From Amnibacterium setariae (lineage in GTDB: Bacteria > Actinomycetota > Actinomycetes > Actinomycetales > Microbacteriaceae): a DNA stretch of 64,000 nucleotides. Below are positions 42,359 through 49,940 of this stretch, one piece after another. The position numbers were made by a program, and so were the translations under genes. The notes under the pieces are model-generated. The model saw only the letters and a list, made by a program, of their open reading frames with translations. It was not told where the DNA came from and did no database searches. The stretch's first letter is position 1. Every line of letters begins with the position of its first letter. The DNA lies in the NCBI RefSeq assembly GCF_003581425.1, contig NZ_QXTG01000002.1, positions 744,001-808,000 of the forward strand, in the 5' to 3' direction.

Positions 42359-43024
42359 GTGACCGCGCACCGCCCGCCGCTCCTCGTCGTCGAGGACGAC
42401 CCGCGGATCGGCCCGATGGTCGTCGCCATGCTCGCCGGCGACTACGACCCCCTGCTGACCGCGAGCGCCGCGACCGCGCTCCGTCTGGCGGAGGAGCGGG
42501 ACTTCGCCGCCGTCGTGCTCGACCGCCGCCTGCCCGACGGCGACGGCCTCGACGTCGTGCGGCGGCTCCGGGCGCGGGGAGACGGGGTGCCGATCATCCT
42601 GCTCACCGCGCTCGGGTCCATCGAGGACCGGGTCGGCGGGCTCGACGCGGGCGCGGACGACTACCTCGTGAAGCCGTTCGCCTCCGCCGAGCTCCTCGCG
42701 CGGCTGCGCGCGATCACGCGCGAGCACTCGGACCGCGACAGCGCCCTGATGATCGGCGACTGGGAGTTCCGGCCGGCGACGCGCATCATCAACTCCCCCT
42801 ACGCCGGCCGGATCGTGCTGAGCCGCTCGGAGGCGGAGCTGCTGCACCTCCTCGCCCGCCACCCCGACCAGACGCTCTCGCGCGAGCGGATCCTGCGCGA
42901 GGTGTTCTCCCCCGAGGACACGCCGGGGACGGTGGACACCTACGTCCACCACCTCCGGCGCAAGACGGACCGCGACATCGTCACGACCGTGCGCGGGCTC
43001 GGCTACCGCGTGGGCGCGCCCTGA
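42359..43024 (+). CDS. OmpR/PhoB-type response regulator (orphan)
   Basis: 221 residues. Receiver domain (about 5-120): acidic pair in LLVVEDDPRIG, phosphoacceptor Asp in AAVVLDRRLPDGDG (near 53), LLTAL and YLVKPF. Winged helix (about 130-220): LSRSEAELLHLLARHPDQTL, VDTYVHHLRRKTD, and VRGLGYRV. No kinase gene is adjacent, so its partner is elsewhere. GTG at 42359 lies 6 nt after CACGAT (42347-42352). Tandem 11-bp direct repeats lie 76 nt downstream of its stop, ahead of the esterase/MprF operon, which it may control. Confidence 0.92.
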   Translation: MTAHRPPLLVVEDDPRIGPMVVAMLAGDYDPLLTASAATALRLAEERDFAAVVLDRRLPDGDGLDVVRRLRARGDGVPIILLTALGSIEDRVGGLDAGADDYLVKPFASAELLARLRAITREHSDRDSALMIGDWEFRPATRIINSPYAGRIVLSRSEAELLHLLARHPDQTLSRERILREVFSPEDTPGTVDTYVHHLRRKTDRDIVTTVRGLGYRVGAP

Positions 43025-43099
43025 CCCGCGCCCCTCGAGCCGTCCAGGAGCTCCCTATGAGCCGACCATGAGAACTGATGCCGCGCGGGTCGACGCCCG

Positions 43100-43120
43100 T
43101 TCCTGACGGGTTTCTGACGG
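43100..43120 (+). promoter_or_regulatory. Tandem 11-bp direct repeats, candidate OmpR-family binding site
   Basis: TTCCTGACGG (43100-43109) and TTTCTGACGG (43111-43120) recur with an 11-bp period, the spacing recognised by PhoB/OmpR-type dimers on one DNA face. They sit 34 nt before the esterase ATG and directly after an orphan OmpR-type regulator gene. Binding is inferred. Confidence 0.55.
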
Positions 43121-43153
43121 TTCCGGCCGAAGCATCGGCATCCGGAGGTCCTC

Positions 43154-44452
43154 ATGCCCAGCTGGTTGTCGTCGGTGCCGATCGAGACGATGCGCACCCT
43201 CGCGATCGTCTACGCGATCGCGGTCGTGCTGCTGATCGCGCTCGTGCTGCCGTTCGGCGTCGTCGCCCGCCGCCGCGCCCGCTGGTACGCCGCCCTCGGA
43301 CTCGCCGCCCTGGCCGGCGCGGGCATCGGGTGGGGGCTCGTCTGGCTGCTCGGCGACGTCGACGACCTCTTCGGCGTGCAGCTGACGACCGTCGTGCACC
43401 TCGCCGGCGCCGGCCTGTTCGCCGGGCTCGCGGTCGCCGTCGTGAACCTCGTGCGCACCCGCTGGTGGCGGAAGGCGATCGCGGTCGTCGCGATCCCGGC
43501 GGTCCTGCTCGGCGCCGGCGTGATGATCAACGAGGACTTCGCCTACTACCCGACGCTCGGCGACGTGGTCGGGGACACCGGCGTCGGCGCGCTCGTCGCC
43601 GGGAGCATCCGCGCCTCCGCCGAGCCGCTCTCCCGGTGGCGCCCGCCCGCCGACATGCCGACCGAGGGCTCCCTCGGCACGGTCCGCATCCCCGGCACGG
43701 TCTCGCACTTCGCGGCCCGCGACGCGTGGGTGTGGCTGCCGCCCGCCGCCCTCGTGAAGGACCCGCCGCGCCTCCCGGTCGTCGTCGGGCTCTCCGGCCA
43801 GCCCGGGCAGCCGTCGGACCTCTTCCTCGCCGGGCACCTCGACACGGCGCTCGACGCGGTCGCCCGCGCCCACCACGGCGTCGCCCCGATCCTCGTCGTG
43901 CCCGACCAGCTCGGCTCCCCGTCGAGCAACCCGATGTGCGTCAACTCGCGGCTCGGGAACGTGCGGACCTACCTGACGGTCGACGTGCGGCACTGGATCC
44001 TCGCCCACGAGCCGGTGTCCGTGAACCGCCGCGACTGGACGATCGCGGGCTTCTCCGAGGGCGGCACGTGCGCCATCCAGCTCGGCGCCGGGTACCCGGC
44101 GATGTTCGGCGGGATCGTCGACGTCTCGGGCGAGCTGGCGCCGCGGAACGGCACGGTCGCGCAGACGATCGCGCGAGGGTTCCACCACTCGAAGGCCGCC
44201 TACCGCGCCGCCGCGCCGCTCCACCTGCTCGCCACGCACCGGTACCCCCGGACGACCGCGGCCTTCGCCGTGGGCGGGGACGACCAGCGGTACCGTCCGA
44301 TCATGGTGCGGATGTCCGCCGCCGCGGCCGCCGCCGGCATGACGGTGCAGCGCTGGGCGGTGCCCGGCACCGCGCACGACTGGCACACCGCCTCCCAGGG
44401 CCTCGCCTGGGGCATCGGTCGGCTCGTACCGCTGTGGGGGCTGCCGAGGTGA
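43154..44452 (+). CDS. Membrane-anchored esterase (alpha/beta-hydrolase), candidate aminoacyl-lipid hydrolase
   Basis: 432 residues. Three or four membrane helices (about 12-35, 43-66, 78-98 and 104-122) carry an extracellular esterase domain (about 150-425). DAWVWLPPAALVKDPPRLPV begins the domain; the nucleophile elbow is TIAGFSEGGTCA (Ser near 299), and the likely catalytic His is in PGTAHDWHTASQG. GTGA overlap couples it to the MprF-like gene. Pairing of a membrane hydrolase with an aminoacyl-lipid synthase is known in Corynebacterium and enterococci, where the hydrolase removes the amino acid; that role here is inference. ATG at 43154 follows GGAGGTCCTC. Confidence 0.83.
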   Translation: MPSWLSSVPIETMRTLAIVYAIAVVLLIALVLPFGVVARRRARWYAALGLAALAGAGIGWGLVWLLGDVDDLFGVQLTTVVHLAGAGLFAGLAVAVVNLVRTRWWRKAIAVVAIPAVLLGAGVMINEDFAYYPTLGDVVGDTGVGALVAGSIRASAEPLSRWRPPADMPTEGSLGTVRIPGTVSHFAARDAWVWLPPAALVKDPPRLPVVVGLSGQPGQPSDLFLAGHLDTALDAVARAHHGVAPILVVPDQLGSPSSNPMCVNSRLGNVRTYLTVDVRHWILAHEPVSVNRRDWTIAGFSEGGTCAIQLGAGYPAMFGGIVDVSGELAPRNGTVAQTIARGFHHSKAAYRAAAPLHLLATHRYPRTTAAFAVGGDDQRYRPIMVRMSAAAAAAGMTVQRWAVPGTAHDWHTASQGLAWGIGRLVPLWGLPR

Positions 44453-46905
44453 CGCGGGCGATCCGCCGCCGGGCCGTCTCCGTCGGCTTCGCGGCGCTCC
44501 TCCTCGTGCTCGCCGTCGCGACGCGGTCCCTGCTCGGGCCCTCGCCCGCGCTGCGCGAGACCGTTGGCACCGGCCTCGACCGCGTCGTCGTCGGCCACGA
44601 CCTGCTGTCCTTCCTCACCGCGGTGCTCTTCGCGCCCGACCCGGCCGCGCTCGTCGTCGCGATCGTCGCGATCGTCGTCGTGATGGGCTCCGCCGAGCTG
44701 CTGCTCGGCCACCGGCGCACGCTGCTCGTCGCGGTCGCCTCCTCCGTGCTCGGCATCGCGATCGGCATCGGCCTGCAGGCCGCAGGCATCCTCGTGCGCG
44801 GCGTCTGGACGCAGGCGCCGCTCGACACGATCGTGCTCGACCCGCTGATCCCGGTCGCCGGCACGGCGATGGCGGCGAGCGCCTTCGCCGGTCCCCTCTG
44901 GCGACGGCGCATCCGCGTGCTCGGCGCCACCGGGCTGATCGTCGTGCTGCTCTACTCCGGGTCGCCCTCGGACGCGGACCGGCTCGCGGCCGGCGCGGTC
45001 GGCCTCGTCCTCGGAGAGCTGCTCGCGCGCCGCCTCCCCCGGTTCCGCTGGCGCCGCAGCAGCCACCACGAGGTCCGCAGCCTGCTGTCGGCCGTCGTCG
45101 GCGTCACCGCCGCCGGGCCCGTCGTCGCGATCCTGTCGCGGTCCGGCTACGGTCCCCTGCGCCCGCTCGGGCTGCTCTTCCGCGACTCGCTGCCGGGCGC
45201 CGGCTTCCTCGCCGACCCCTGCGACCGCATCCCCGACCGCGTCGTCTGCTCGCAGCACATCCTGCTCGCGCACGCGAACGGTCCGGGCGTCGCGGTGATG
45301 CCGGTGCTCGTGCTCGCCGCCCTCCTCGCCGCCGCGTGGGGCATGTGGCACGGCCGCCGGGCCTCCGCCGTGCTGGCGATCGCGCTCGACGCCGTCATCG
45401 CGGGGCTGACCGCCTTCTTCTTCGGCGTGCTGCCGGCGCTCCGCGACCCGGCGTCGCTGCTCAGCACCGCGGTCGGCACGGCGCCGACGCTGCAGACCGC
45501 CCTCGCCGCGCTCGTCCCCGCCGCCGTCGCGGTCGTCGTCGCGATCAACATCCGGCACTTCGACGTCGCGCCGCGGCGCCGCACCGCGCTGCTGATCGGC
45601 GCCGCCGCGCTGGTCGCGCTCCTCGCCGGCGCGACCGCGTACGTGGCGACGGCCGCGCTGCTGCCCGGCGAGTTCCGCCCCCGCGGCAGCGCCGCGCGGG
45701 CGCTCGCGGACCTGCCCGAGCGCTACGTGCCGATCGGCTTCCTCCACGAGCGGCACCTCGGCCTCGTGCCGATCGGCCAGCCCGCGCACCTCGTGCACGA
45801 CTGGATCGGCGCGCTGCTCTGGGCGGTCGTGCTCGTCGGCGCGCTCGTGCTCCGCTTCGACCTCGCGGACACGTCGGTCGCGGACGGGCGACGGCTGCGG
45901 GCCCTGCTGCGGACCGGGGCCGGCGGCTCCATCTCCTACATGGCGACCTGGACCTCGAACCGCACCTGGTTCTCCCCGGACGGTCGGCACGCGGTCGCCC
46001 ACCGCGAGGTCGGCGGCATCGCCCTCGCGCTCGGCGAACCGGTCGGGCCGGCGGAGGGTCGGGAGGAGGCAGCGCGCGGGTTCGCCGTGGACTGCGACGA
46101 CCGCGGGCTCACGCCGGTCTTCTACGCCGCCTCCCCCGCCTTCGTCCGGCGCCTGTCCGACCAGCGGCGCTGGGCGAGCGTCACCGTGGGCGAGGACACC
46201 GTGGTCGACGTGCGCACCTTCGCCATGACGGGCAAGCGCTGGCAGGACGTGCGCACCTCGATCAATCGGGCCCACCGGAACGGCGTCTCGACGTTCTGGA
46301 CGACCTGGGAGGGCTGCTCCGCGGCGCAGCGCGCGCAGATCACGTCGATCTCGGAGGACTGGGTCGCCGACCGCGGGCTGCCGGAGCTCGGCTTCACGCT
46401 GGGCGGCCTCGACGAGCTGCAGGACCCGGACGTCGCGCTGATGCTCGCGCTCGACGAGCAGGGCCGCGTGCTGGCCGCGACGAGCTGGCTGCCGACGTGG
46501 CGCGACGGCGAGCTCGTCGGCTGGACGCTCGACTTCATGCGCCGCAGCGCGGACACGATGAACGGGCTGATGGAGTTCGTCATCGCGACGGTGCTGCAGC
46601 TCGCCCAGGAGCGCGGCCTCGAGTGGGTCAGCCTCTCCGCCTCCCCCCTGTCGATCCCGGAGGAGCAGGCGGACGACGGCGCCCTCGAGCGGCTGCTCGG
46701 CGTGCTCGCGCGCGTGCTCGAGCCGGCGTACGGGTTCTCGTCGCTTGCGGCGTTCAAGAACAAGTTCCAGCCCGCGCTCGCCCCGATCGTGCTCGCCTAC
46801 CCGGACTCCCTCGCGCTGCCGGCGACGGGCGTCGCGCTGACCCGGGCCTACCTGCCGCACCTCACGCCGCGCGCCGCGCTGCGCCTCGTCTCCGCCTTCC
46901 GCTGA
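44449..46905 (+). CDS. MprF-like aminoacyl-tRNA:lipid aminoacyltransferase (DUF2156)
   Basis: 818 residues. N-terminal half (about 1-485) is a flippase-like membrane region with about twelve hydrophobic segments; C-terminal half (about 500-818) is the DUF2156 transferase with GGSISYMATWTSNRTWFSPD, GREEAARGFAVDCDDRGLTP, FAMTGKRWQDVRTSINRAHR, and NGLMEFVIATVLQLAQERGL before SLSASPL. MprF-type enzymes transfer an amino acid from aminoacyl-tRNA to phosphatidylglycerol or diacylglycerol, lowering surface charge and antibiotic binding. GTG at 44449 overlaps the esterase stop. The amino acid used cannot be read from sequence. Confidence 0.92.
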   Translation: MTRAIRRRAVSVGFAALLLVLAVATRSLLGPSPALRETVGTGLDRVVVGHDLLSFLTAVLFAPDPAALVVAIVAIVVVMGSAELLLGHRRTLLVAVASSVLGIAIGIGLQAAGILVRGVWTQAPLDTIVLDPLIPVAGTAMAASAFAGPLWRRRIRVLGATGLIVVLLYSGSPSDADRLAAGAVGLVLGELLARRLPRFRWRRSSHHEVRSLLSAVVGVTAAGPVVAILSRSGYGPLRPLGLLFRDSLPGAGFLADPCDRIPDRVVCSQHILLAHANGPGVAVMPVLVLAALLAAAWGMWHGRRASAVLAIALDAVIAGLTAFFFGVLPALRDPASLLSTAVGTAPTLQTALAALVPAAVAVVVAINIRHFDVAPRRRTALLIGAAALVALLAGATAYVATAALLPGEFRPRGSAARALADLPERYVPIGFLHERHLGLVPIGQPAHLVHDWIGALLWAVVLVGALVLRFDLADTSVADGRRLRALLRTGAGGSISYMATWTSNRTWFSPDGRHAVAHREVGGIALALGEPVGPAEGREEAARGFAVDCDDRGLTPVFYAASPAFVRRLSDQRRWASVTVGEDTVVDVRTFAMTGKRWQDVRTSINRAHRNGVSTFWTTWEGCSAAQRAQITSISEDWVADRGLPELGFTLGGLDELQDPDVALMLALDEQGRVLAATSWLPTWRDGELVGWTLDFMRRSADTMNGLMEFVIATVLQLAQERGLEWVSLSASPLSIPEEQADDGALERLLGVLARVLEPAYGFSSLAAFKNKFQPALAPIVLAYPDSLALPATGVALTRAYLPHLTPRAALRLVSAFR

Positions 46906-46975
46906 CGTGCACCGGGGATGACCGCCGCCGCTGACGACCGGGCGGGTCGCACGGTCCCGGTCTGACACTGAGCCG

Positions 46976-47635
46976 GTGCGGTTCCGAGGGATGACGCGGC
47001 GCGGGGCGCTGCTGGCCGGTGCGACGTCGATCGCGGCGATCGGCGGCGCGGGCGTCGTGAGCCGCGAGCTGTTCGTGCTCGGCGACTCATGGGCCGCGGG
47101 CCTGTACGCGGACCCTGCCGCGGCACTCGGGCAGATCGCCTCCGCGCGGCTCGGCTGGGACGCCGCGGTGGACGCGGTGTCGGGCACGGGCTACGTCAAC
47201 GGGGCGGCGACGAAGGCGGCCTACCCCGACCGGGCCCGCGCGCTGCCGCTCGACGTGCGGGCGACGATCGCGGTCGTGCAGGGCGGCAGCAACGACAAGG
47301 CCTCCACCGCCCGGGACGTCGCCGACGGCGCGCACGAGACGCTCGCCGTGCTCCGGGAGCGGCTGCCCGCGGCGCGGCTCGTCCTGCTCGGGCCGGGGCC
47401 GGACCCGCTGCCCGTCACGGCGGACCAGCGCGCCGTCGACCGGGTGCTGCACCGCGTCGCCGGCCAGGAGGGCGTGCCGTACGTCTCGATCCTGCGGCAG
47501 CGGTGGATCGCGCCCGAGCGCGCCGACCTCCTCCTCGACCCGGGCACCCACCACCCGACCGTCGTCGGCCAGGCCTATCTCGGCCACCGGCTCGCGGCCG
47601 CGCTCCGCCGGCTGTACCCGCGGCTGACCGCCTGA
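46976..47635 (+). CDS. SGNH/GDSL hydrolase, exported
   Basis: 219 residues. N-terminal export signal with a twin-arginine look (MTRRGALLAGATSIAAIGG). Block I FVLGDSWAAGLY (Ser nucleophile near 40), block III VVQGGSNDK, and block V LDPGTHHPTVVGQAYLGHRL with the catalytic His. Likely an extracellular carbohydrate or lipid esterase. GTG at 46976 lies 6 nt after GACACT (46964-46969), leaderless. It follows the MprF operon after 70 nt and converges with a small membrane-protein gene. Confidence 0.88.
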   Translation: MRFRGMTRRGALLAGATSIAAIGGAGVVSRELFVLGDSWAAGLYADPAAALGQIASARLGWDAAVDAVSGTGYVNGAATKAAYPDRARALPLDVRATIAVVQGGSNDKASTARDVADGAHETLAVLRERLPAARLVLLGPGPDPLPVTADQRAVDRVLHRVAGQEGVPYVSILRQRWIAPERADLLLDPGTHHPTVVGQAYLGHRLAAALRRLYPRLTA

Positions 47636-47642
47636 CGCGGGG

Positions 47643-48068
47643 TCAGCGCAGCCGGCGCGCGCGGGCGAGCGCCGCGCCGAAGACCGCGTGCGCGACCGCC
47701 ATCGTGATCGCCCGGCCCCGGAGGTCGCGGTGCGCGGGCGGCAGCACGCCCGCCGCGGGTACCCAGCCCTCGTAGCTCAGGACCCAGACGAGCAGGCCGA
47801 ACGGGACGCCGCGGGTCAGCGCCCGGCTCGCCCGGCGGCGCACGAGCACGGCGAAGACCGCGCCCGCGCCGGCGCCGTAGGCCGCGTGCGCGACGAGGGC
47901 GACCCGGTCGGCCGCGGCGTCGTCGAGCGAGGGCAGCGCCCGATCGACGAGCATCCGCGGCGGCTGCCCCTGCATGATCCCCGCCCGCTCGGCCGCGACC
48001 AGCACGCCGGTCATCGCCGCGGTGCCGGCGAGTCCGGCCGCAGCCCCGACCAGTGCGCGCGCGAGCAT
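47643..48068 (-). CDS. Hypothetical four-helix membrane protein
   Basis: 141 residues with about four hydrophobic segments (about 5-25, 58-78, 90-106 and 119-137). Stretches LVDRALPSLDDAAADRVALV, AHAAYGAGAGAVFAVLVRRR and GLLVWVLSYEGWVPAAGVLP resemble a family of small actinobacterial membrane proteins (possibly DUF6789-like; low certainty). ATG at 48068 is 6 nt after CAGGAT (48075-48080). No function proposed. Confidence 0.7.
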   Translation of the reverse strand: MLARALVGAAAGLAGTAAMTGVLVAAERAGIMQGQPPRMLVDRALPSLDDAAADRVALVAHAAYGAGAGAVFAVLVRRRASRALTRGVPFGLLVWVLSYEGWVPAAGVLPPAHRDLRGRAITMAVAHAVFGAALARARRLR

Positions 48069-48139
48069 GCCGCCATCCTGCGCCGAGCGGTTGCGAGCGC
48101 CCCGCGCGGACGGTCCCGGTCCGCGCGCCCCGATCGTCC

Positions 48140-49255
48140 CTACCGCCGCACGGTCGAGTCGAGCACGCGCAGCAGCGGCGCGACGGCCGGCAGCACCTCG
48201 GCCACCCGCCCGTCCCCGGGGCGGACCTCGAGCGCGCCGCCGTCGGTGACGGCCCACAGCACGGGCGAGCCGGCGGCGTCGTCGACGCGGTAGACCCGCG
48301 CGCCCGCCACGTCGTCGAGGCGACGGGCGCCGGCGTCCGCGAGCGCGGCCTCGACCGCCGCTTCCGCGCCCCGGAAGGCGTGGACCTCGACCTCGAAGGG
48401 GGTCTCGGAGTCGGTGTCCGCCTCGCCGATGCAGTTCGCCGCGGTGATCCGCCGGATCGCCGCGCCCTGGCCGGGCGTGACCATGTCGCCGTTGCCGTCC
48501 GAGATCGTGAGGCCCGGGCGCCCGAGCGCGTCGGCGAGGTCGGCGCTGCGGGCCAGCGCGGCGCACGGGACCGGCGCCCACCAGCCGGCGGCGTCGAGCG
48601 GCGTGCTCGCCTCCGCGGCGGGGAGGGCGCGCAGGACCGTGATCAGGCGCGTCCTCGCGGCGCGGCTCTGCGTCTCGGTGCCGCCGGTCCGGCCGGTGAC
48701 CGTGCCCGTGATCCAGCGGCCGCCGCTGCGGGTGTCGACGGTGCAGGTGTGCTGGAGGTCCGCGCCGTCGTTCTCGCCGTAGCAGCGGTCGTCGGCCTTC
48801 GAGGGCTCCGGCCGCTGCGCGACCGGCAGGACGGTCAGCACGACGCCGACGGCGTCGACGCCGGAGCGGTCGCCGCTCCAGGCGCAGTGCAGACCGCCGA
48901 CCGCCGGCACCGCGAGCGCCTCGGCGGAGTCGAGCGGCGACGGCGCGGGCCGGAGGGAGAGCGGCGCCCCGACGATCCCGGTCGCCTGCCGGGAGGTCAG
49001 GATCGCGGCGCAGTCGCCGCCGAACGGGAGGACGGCGGGCGCGCTGCTGCGGGTCTGCGAGGCGACGCCGAGACCGATCGCGATCGCGACGATCGTGACG
49101 GCGGCGACCCCGAAGGCGAGCACCGGCTGCCACACCGGGCGTCGACGGGGCCGGGTCCGCGGGTCGGCGGCGGGCGACGCCGCGTCGCCGCGGACCTCGC
49201 CGAGGAGGGCCGTGCGGAGCGCCTCGCTGAAGCGGGGCCCGAGCCGGTCGTCCAT
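48140..49255 (-). CDS. Membrane protein paired with an ECF sigma factor, candidate anti-sigma/sensor
   Basis: 371 residues. A short cytoplasmic N-terminus (1-40, GPRFSEALRTALLGEVRG), one membrane helix (about 45-66), and an extracellular part with two DUF3558-like modules containing paired Cys (GGDCAAILTSRQATGIVGAP and APVPCAALARSADLADALGR). The ATG overlaps the sigma factor stop (TGATG), so they are co-translated. This layout suits a membrane partner that restrains the sigma factor, but no zinc anti-sigma (HxxxCxxC) motif is present, so anti-sigma activity is only inferred. Confidence 0.72.
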   Translation of the reverse strand: MDDRLGPRFSEALRTALLGEVRGDAASPAADPRTRPRRRPVWQPVLAFGVAAVTIVAIAIGLGVASQTRSSAPAVLPFGGDCAAILTSRQATGIVGAPLSLRPAPSPLDSAEALAVPAVGGLHCAWSGDRSGVDAVGVVLTVLPVAQRPEPSKADDRCYGENDGADLQHTCTVDTRSGGRWITGTVTGRTGGTETQSRAARTRLITVLRALPAAEASTPLDAAGWWAPVPCAALARSADLADALGRPGLTISDGNGDMVTPGQGAAIRRITAANCIGEADTDSETPFEVEVHAFRGAEAAVEAALADAGARRLDDVAGARVYRVDDAAGSPVLWAVTDGGALEVRPGDGRVAEVLPAVAPLLRVLDSTVRR

Positions 49256-49812
49256 CAGCGACCTCCTTCGTTCTCGATGTGCGCGCGCACACGGCGGCGG
49301 ATGCGGGTGAGGCGGGTCCGCGCCGCCTCGTGCCGGATGCCGATCGCCTCCGCCGCCCGCGCGGTCGTCCAGCCCTCGACCGCGGTCAGGACCAGCAGGG
49401 CGGCGTCGTCGCCGGACAGCCCGGCGATGGCGCGGTGCAGCCGGGCCGACTCCGCGTCGCGGTCGATCCGGTCGCCGGCGGTCGCGGCGGGGTCGACGCC
49501 GACGTCGTCGCGCGGGAACCCGGCGAGCATCGCCCGGTAGCGCCGCGTGCCCCGCCGCGCGTTCCGGCAGAGGTTCGTCGCCGTGACGAGCAGCCAGGGC
49601 AGCACGGAGCCGTCGACCACCCGGACCGCGTCGCGTCGGCGCCAGAGCTCGAAGAACGCGGCCGCCGTGACGTCCTCCGCCTCCGACCGGTGCTCCACGA
49701 GGCGCAGCGCGTGCCGGAAGACCCGGTCGCGGTGCCGGTCGAACAGCGCGCCGAAGGCCCGTTCGTCGTGGGAGCACGCGGCGGACCACAGCGCGGTCTC
49801 GTCATCGGTCAC
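49255..49812 (-). CDS. ECF-type RNA polymerase sigma factor
   Basis: 185 residues. Sigma region 2 (about 10-75: FGALFDRHRDRVFRHALRLV, then EDVTAAAFFELWRRRDAVR) and region 4 (about 120-175: LSGDDAALLVLTAVEGWTTA, ARAAEAIGIRHEAARTRLTR). The family directs RNA polymerase to stress or envelope regulons. GTG at 49812 is 7 nt after GATCGT (49820-49825), and a 12-bp palindrome lies right behind that hexamer. It is divergent from the SPFH gene. The membrane protein downstream is translationally coupled. Confidence 0.9.
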   Translation of the reverse strand: MTDDETALWSAACSHDERAFGALFDRHRDRVFRHALRLVEHRSEAEDVTAAAFFELWRRRDAVRVVDGSVLPWLLVTATNLCRNARRGTRRYRAMLAGFPRDDVGVDPAATAGDRIDRDAESARLHRAIAGLSGDDAALLVLTAVEGWTTARAAEAIGIRHEAARTRLTRIRRRVRAHIENEGGR

Positions 49813-49824
49813 AGGCAGCACGAT

Positions 49825-49836
49825 CGGACATGTCCG
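49825..49836. promoter_or_regulatory. Palindrome at the ECF sigma promoter
   Basis: CGGACATGTCCG is a perfect 12-bp palindrome abutting the -10-like hexamer on the reverse strand, within the 128-nt divergent region between sigma and SPFH genes. Its placement in the -10/-35 spacer suggests an operator. A related CCGGATGTG occurs just upstream. Confidence 0.4.
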
Positions 49837-49940
49837 GTCGGCCGGATGTGTGACAGGGCCGCGGCGACCCGGACGCGTCGCCGCCCTCCCTTCCCGGGGC
49901 CGCCAGCGCGACACGCCGTGCGGATCGACATACTGGCTGC

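Noticed and set aside
46976-47635. Treating the SGNH hydrolase as part of the MprF operon
   Set aside because: A separate -10-like GACACT 6 nt before its GTG and a 70-nt gap suggest independent transcription, though read-through is possible.
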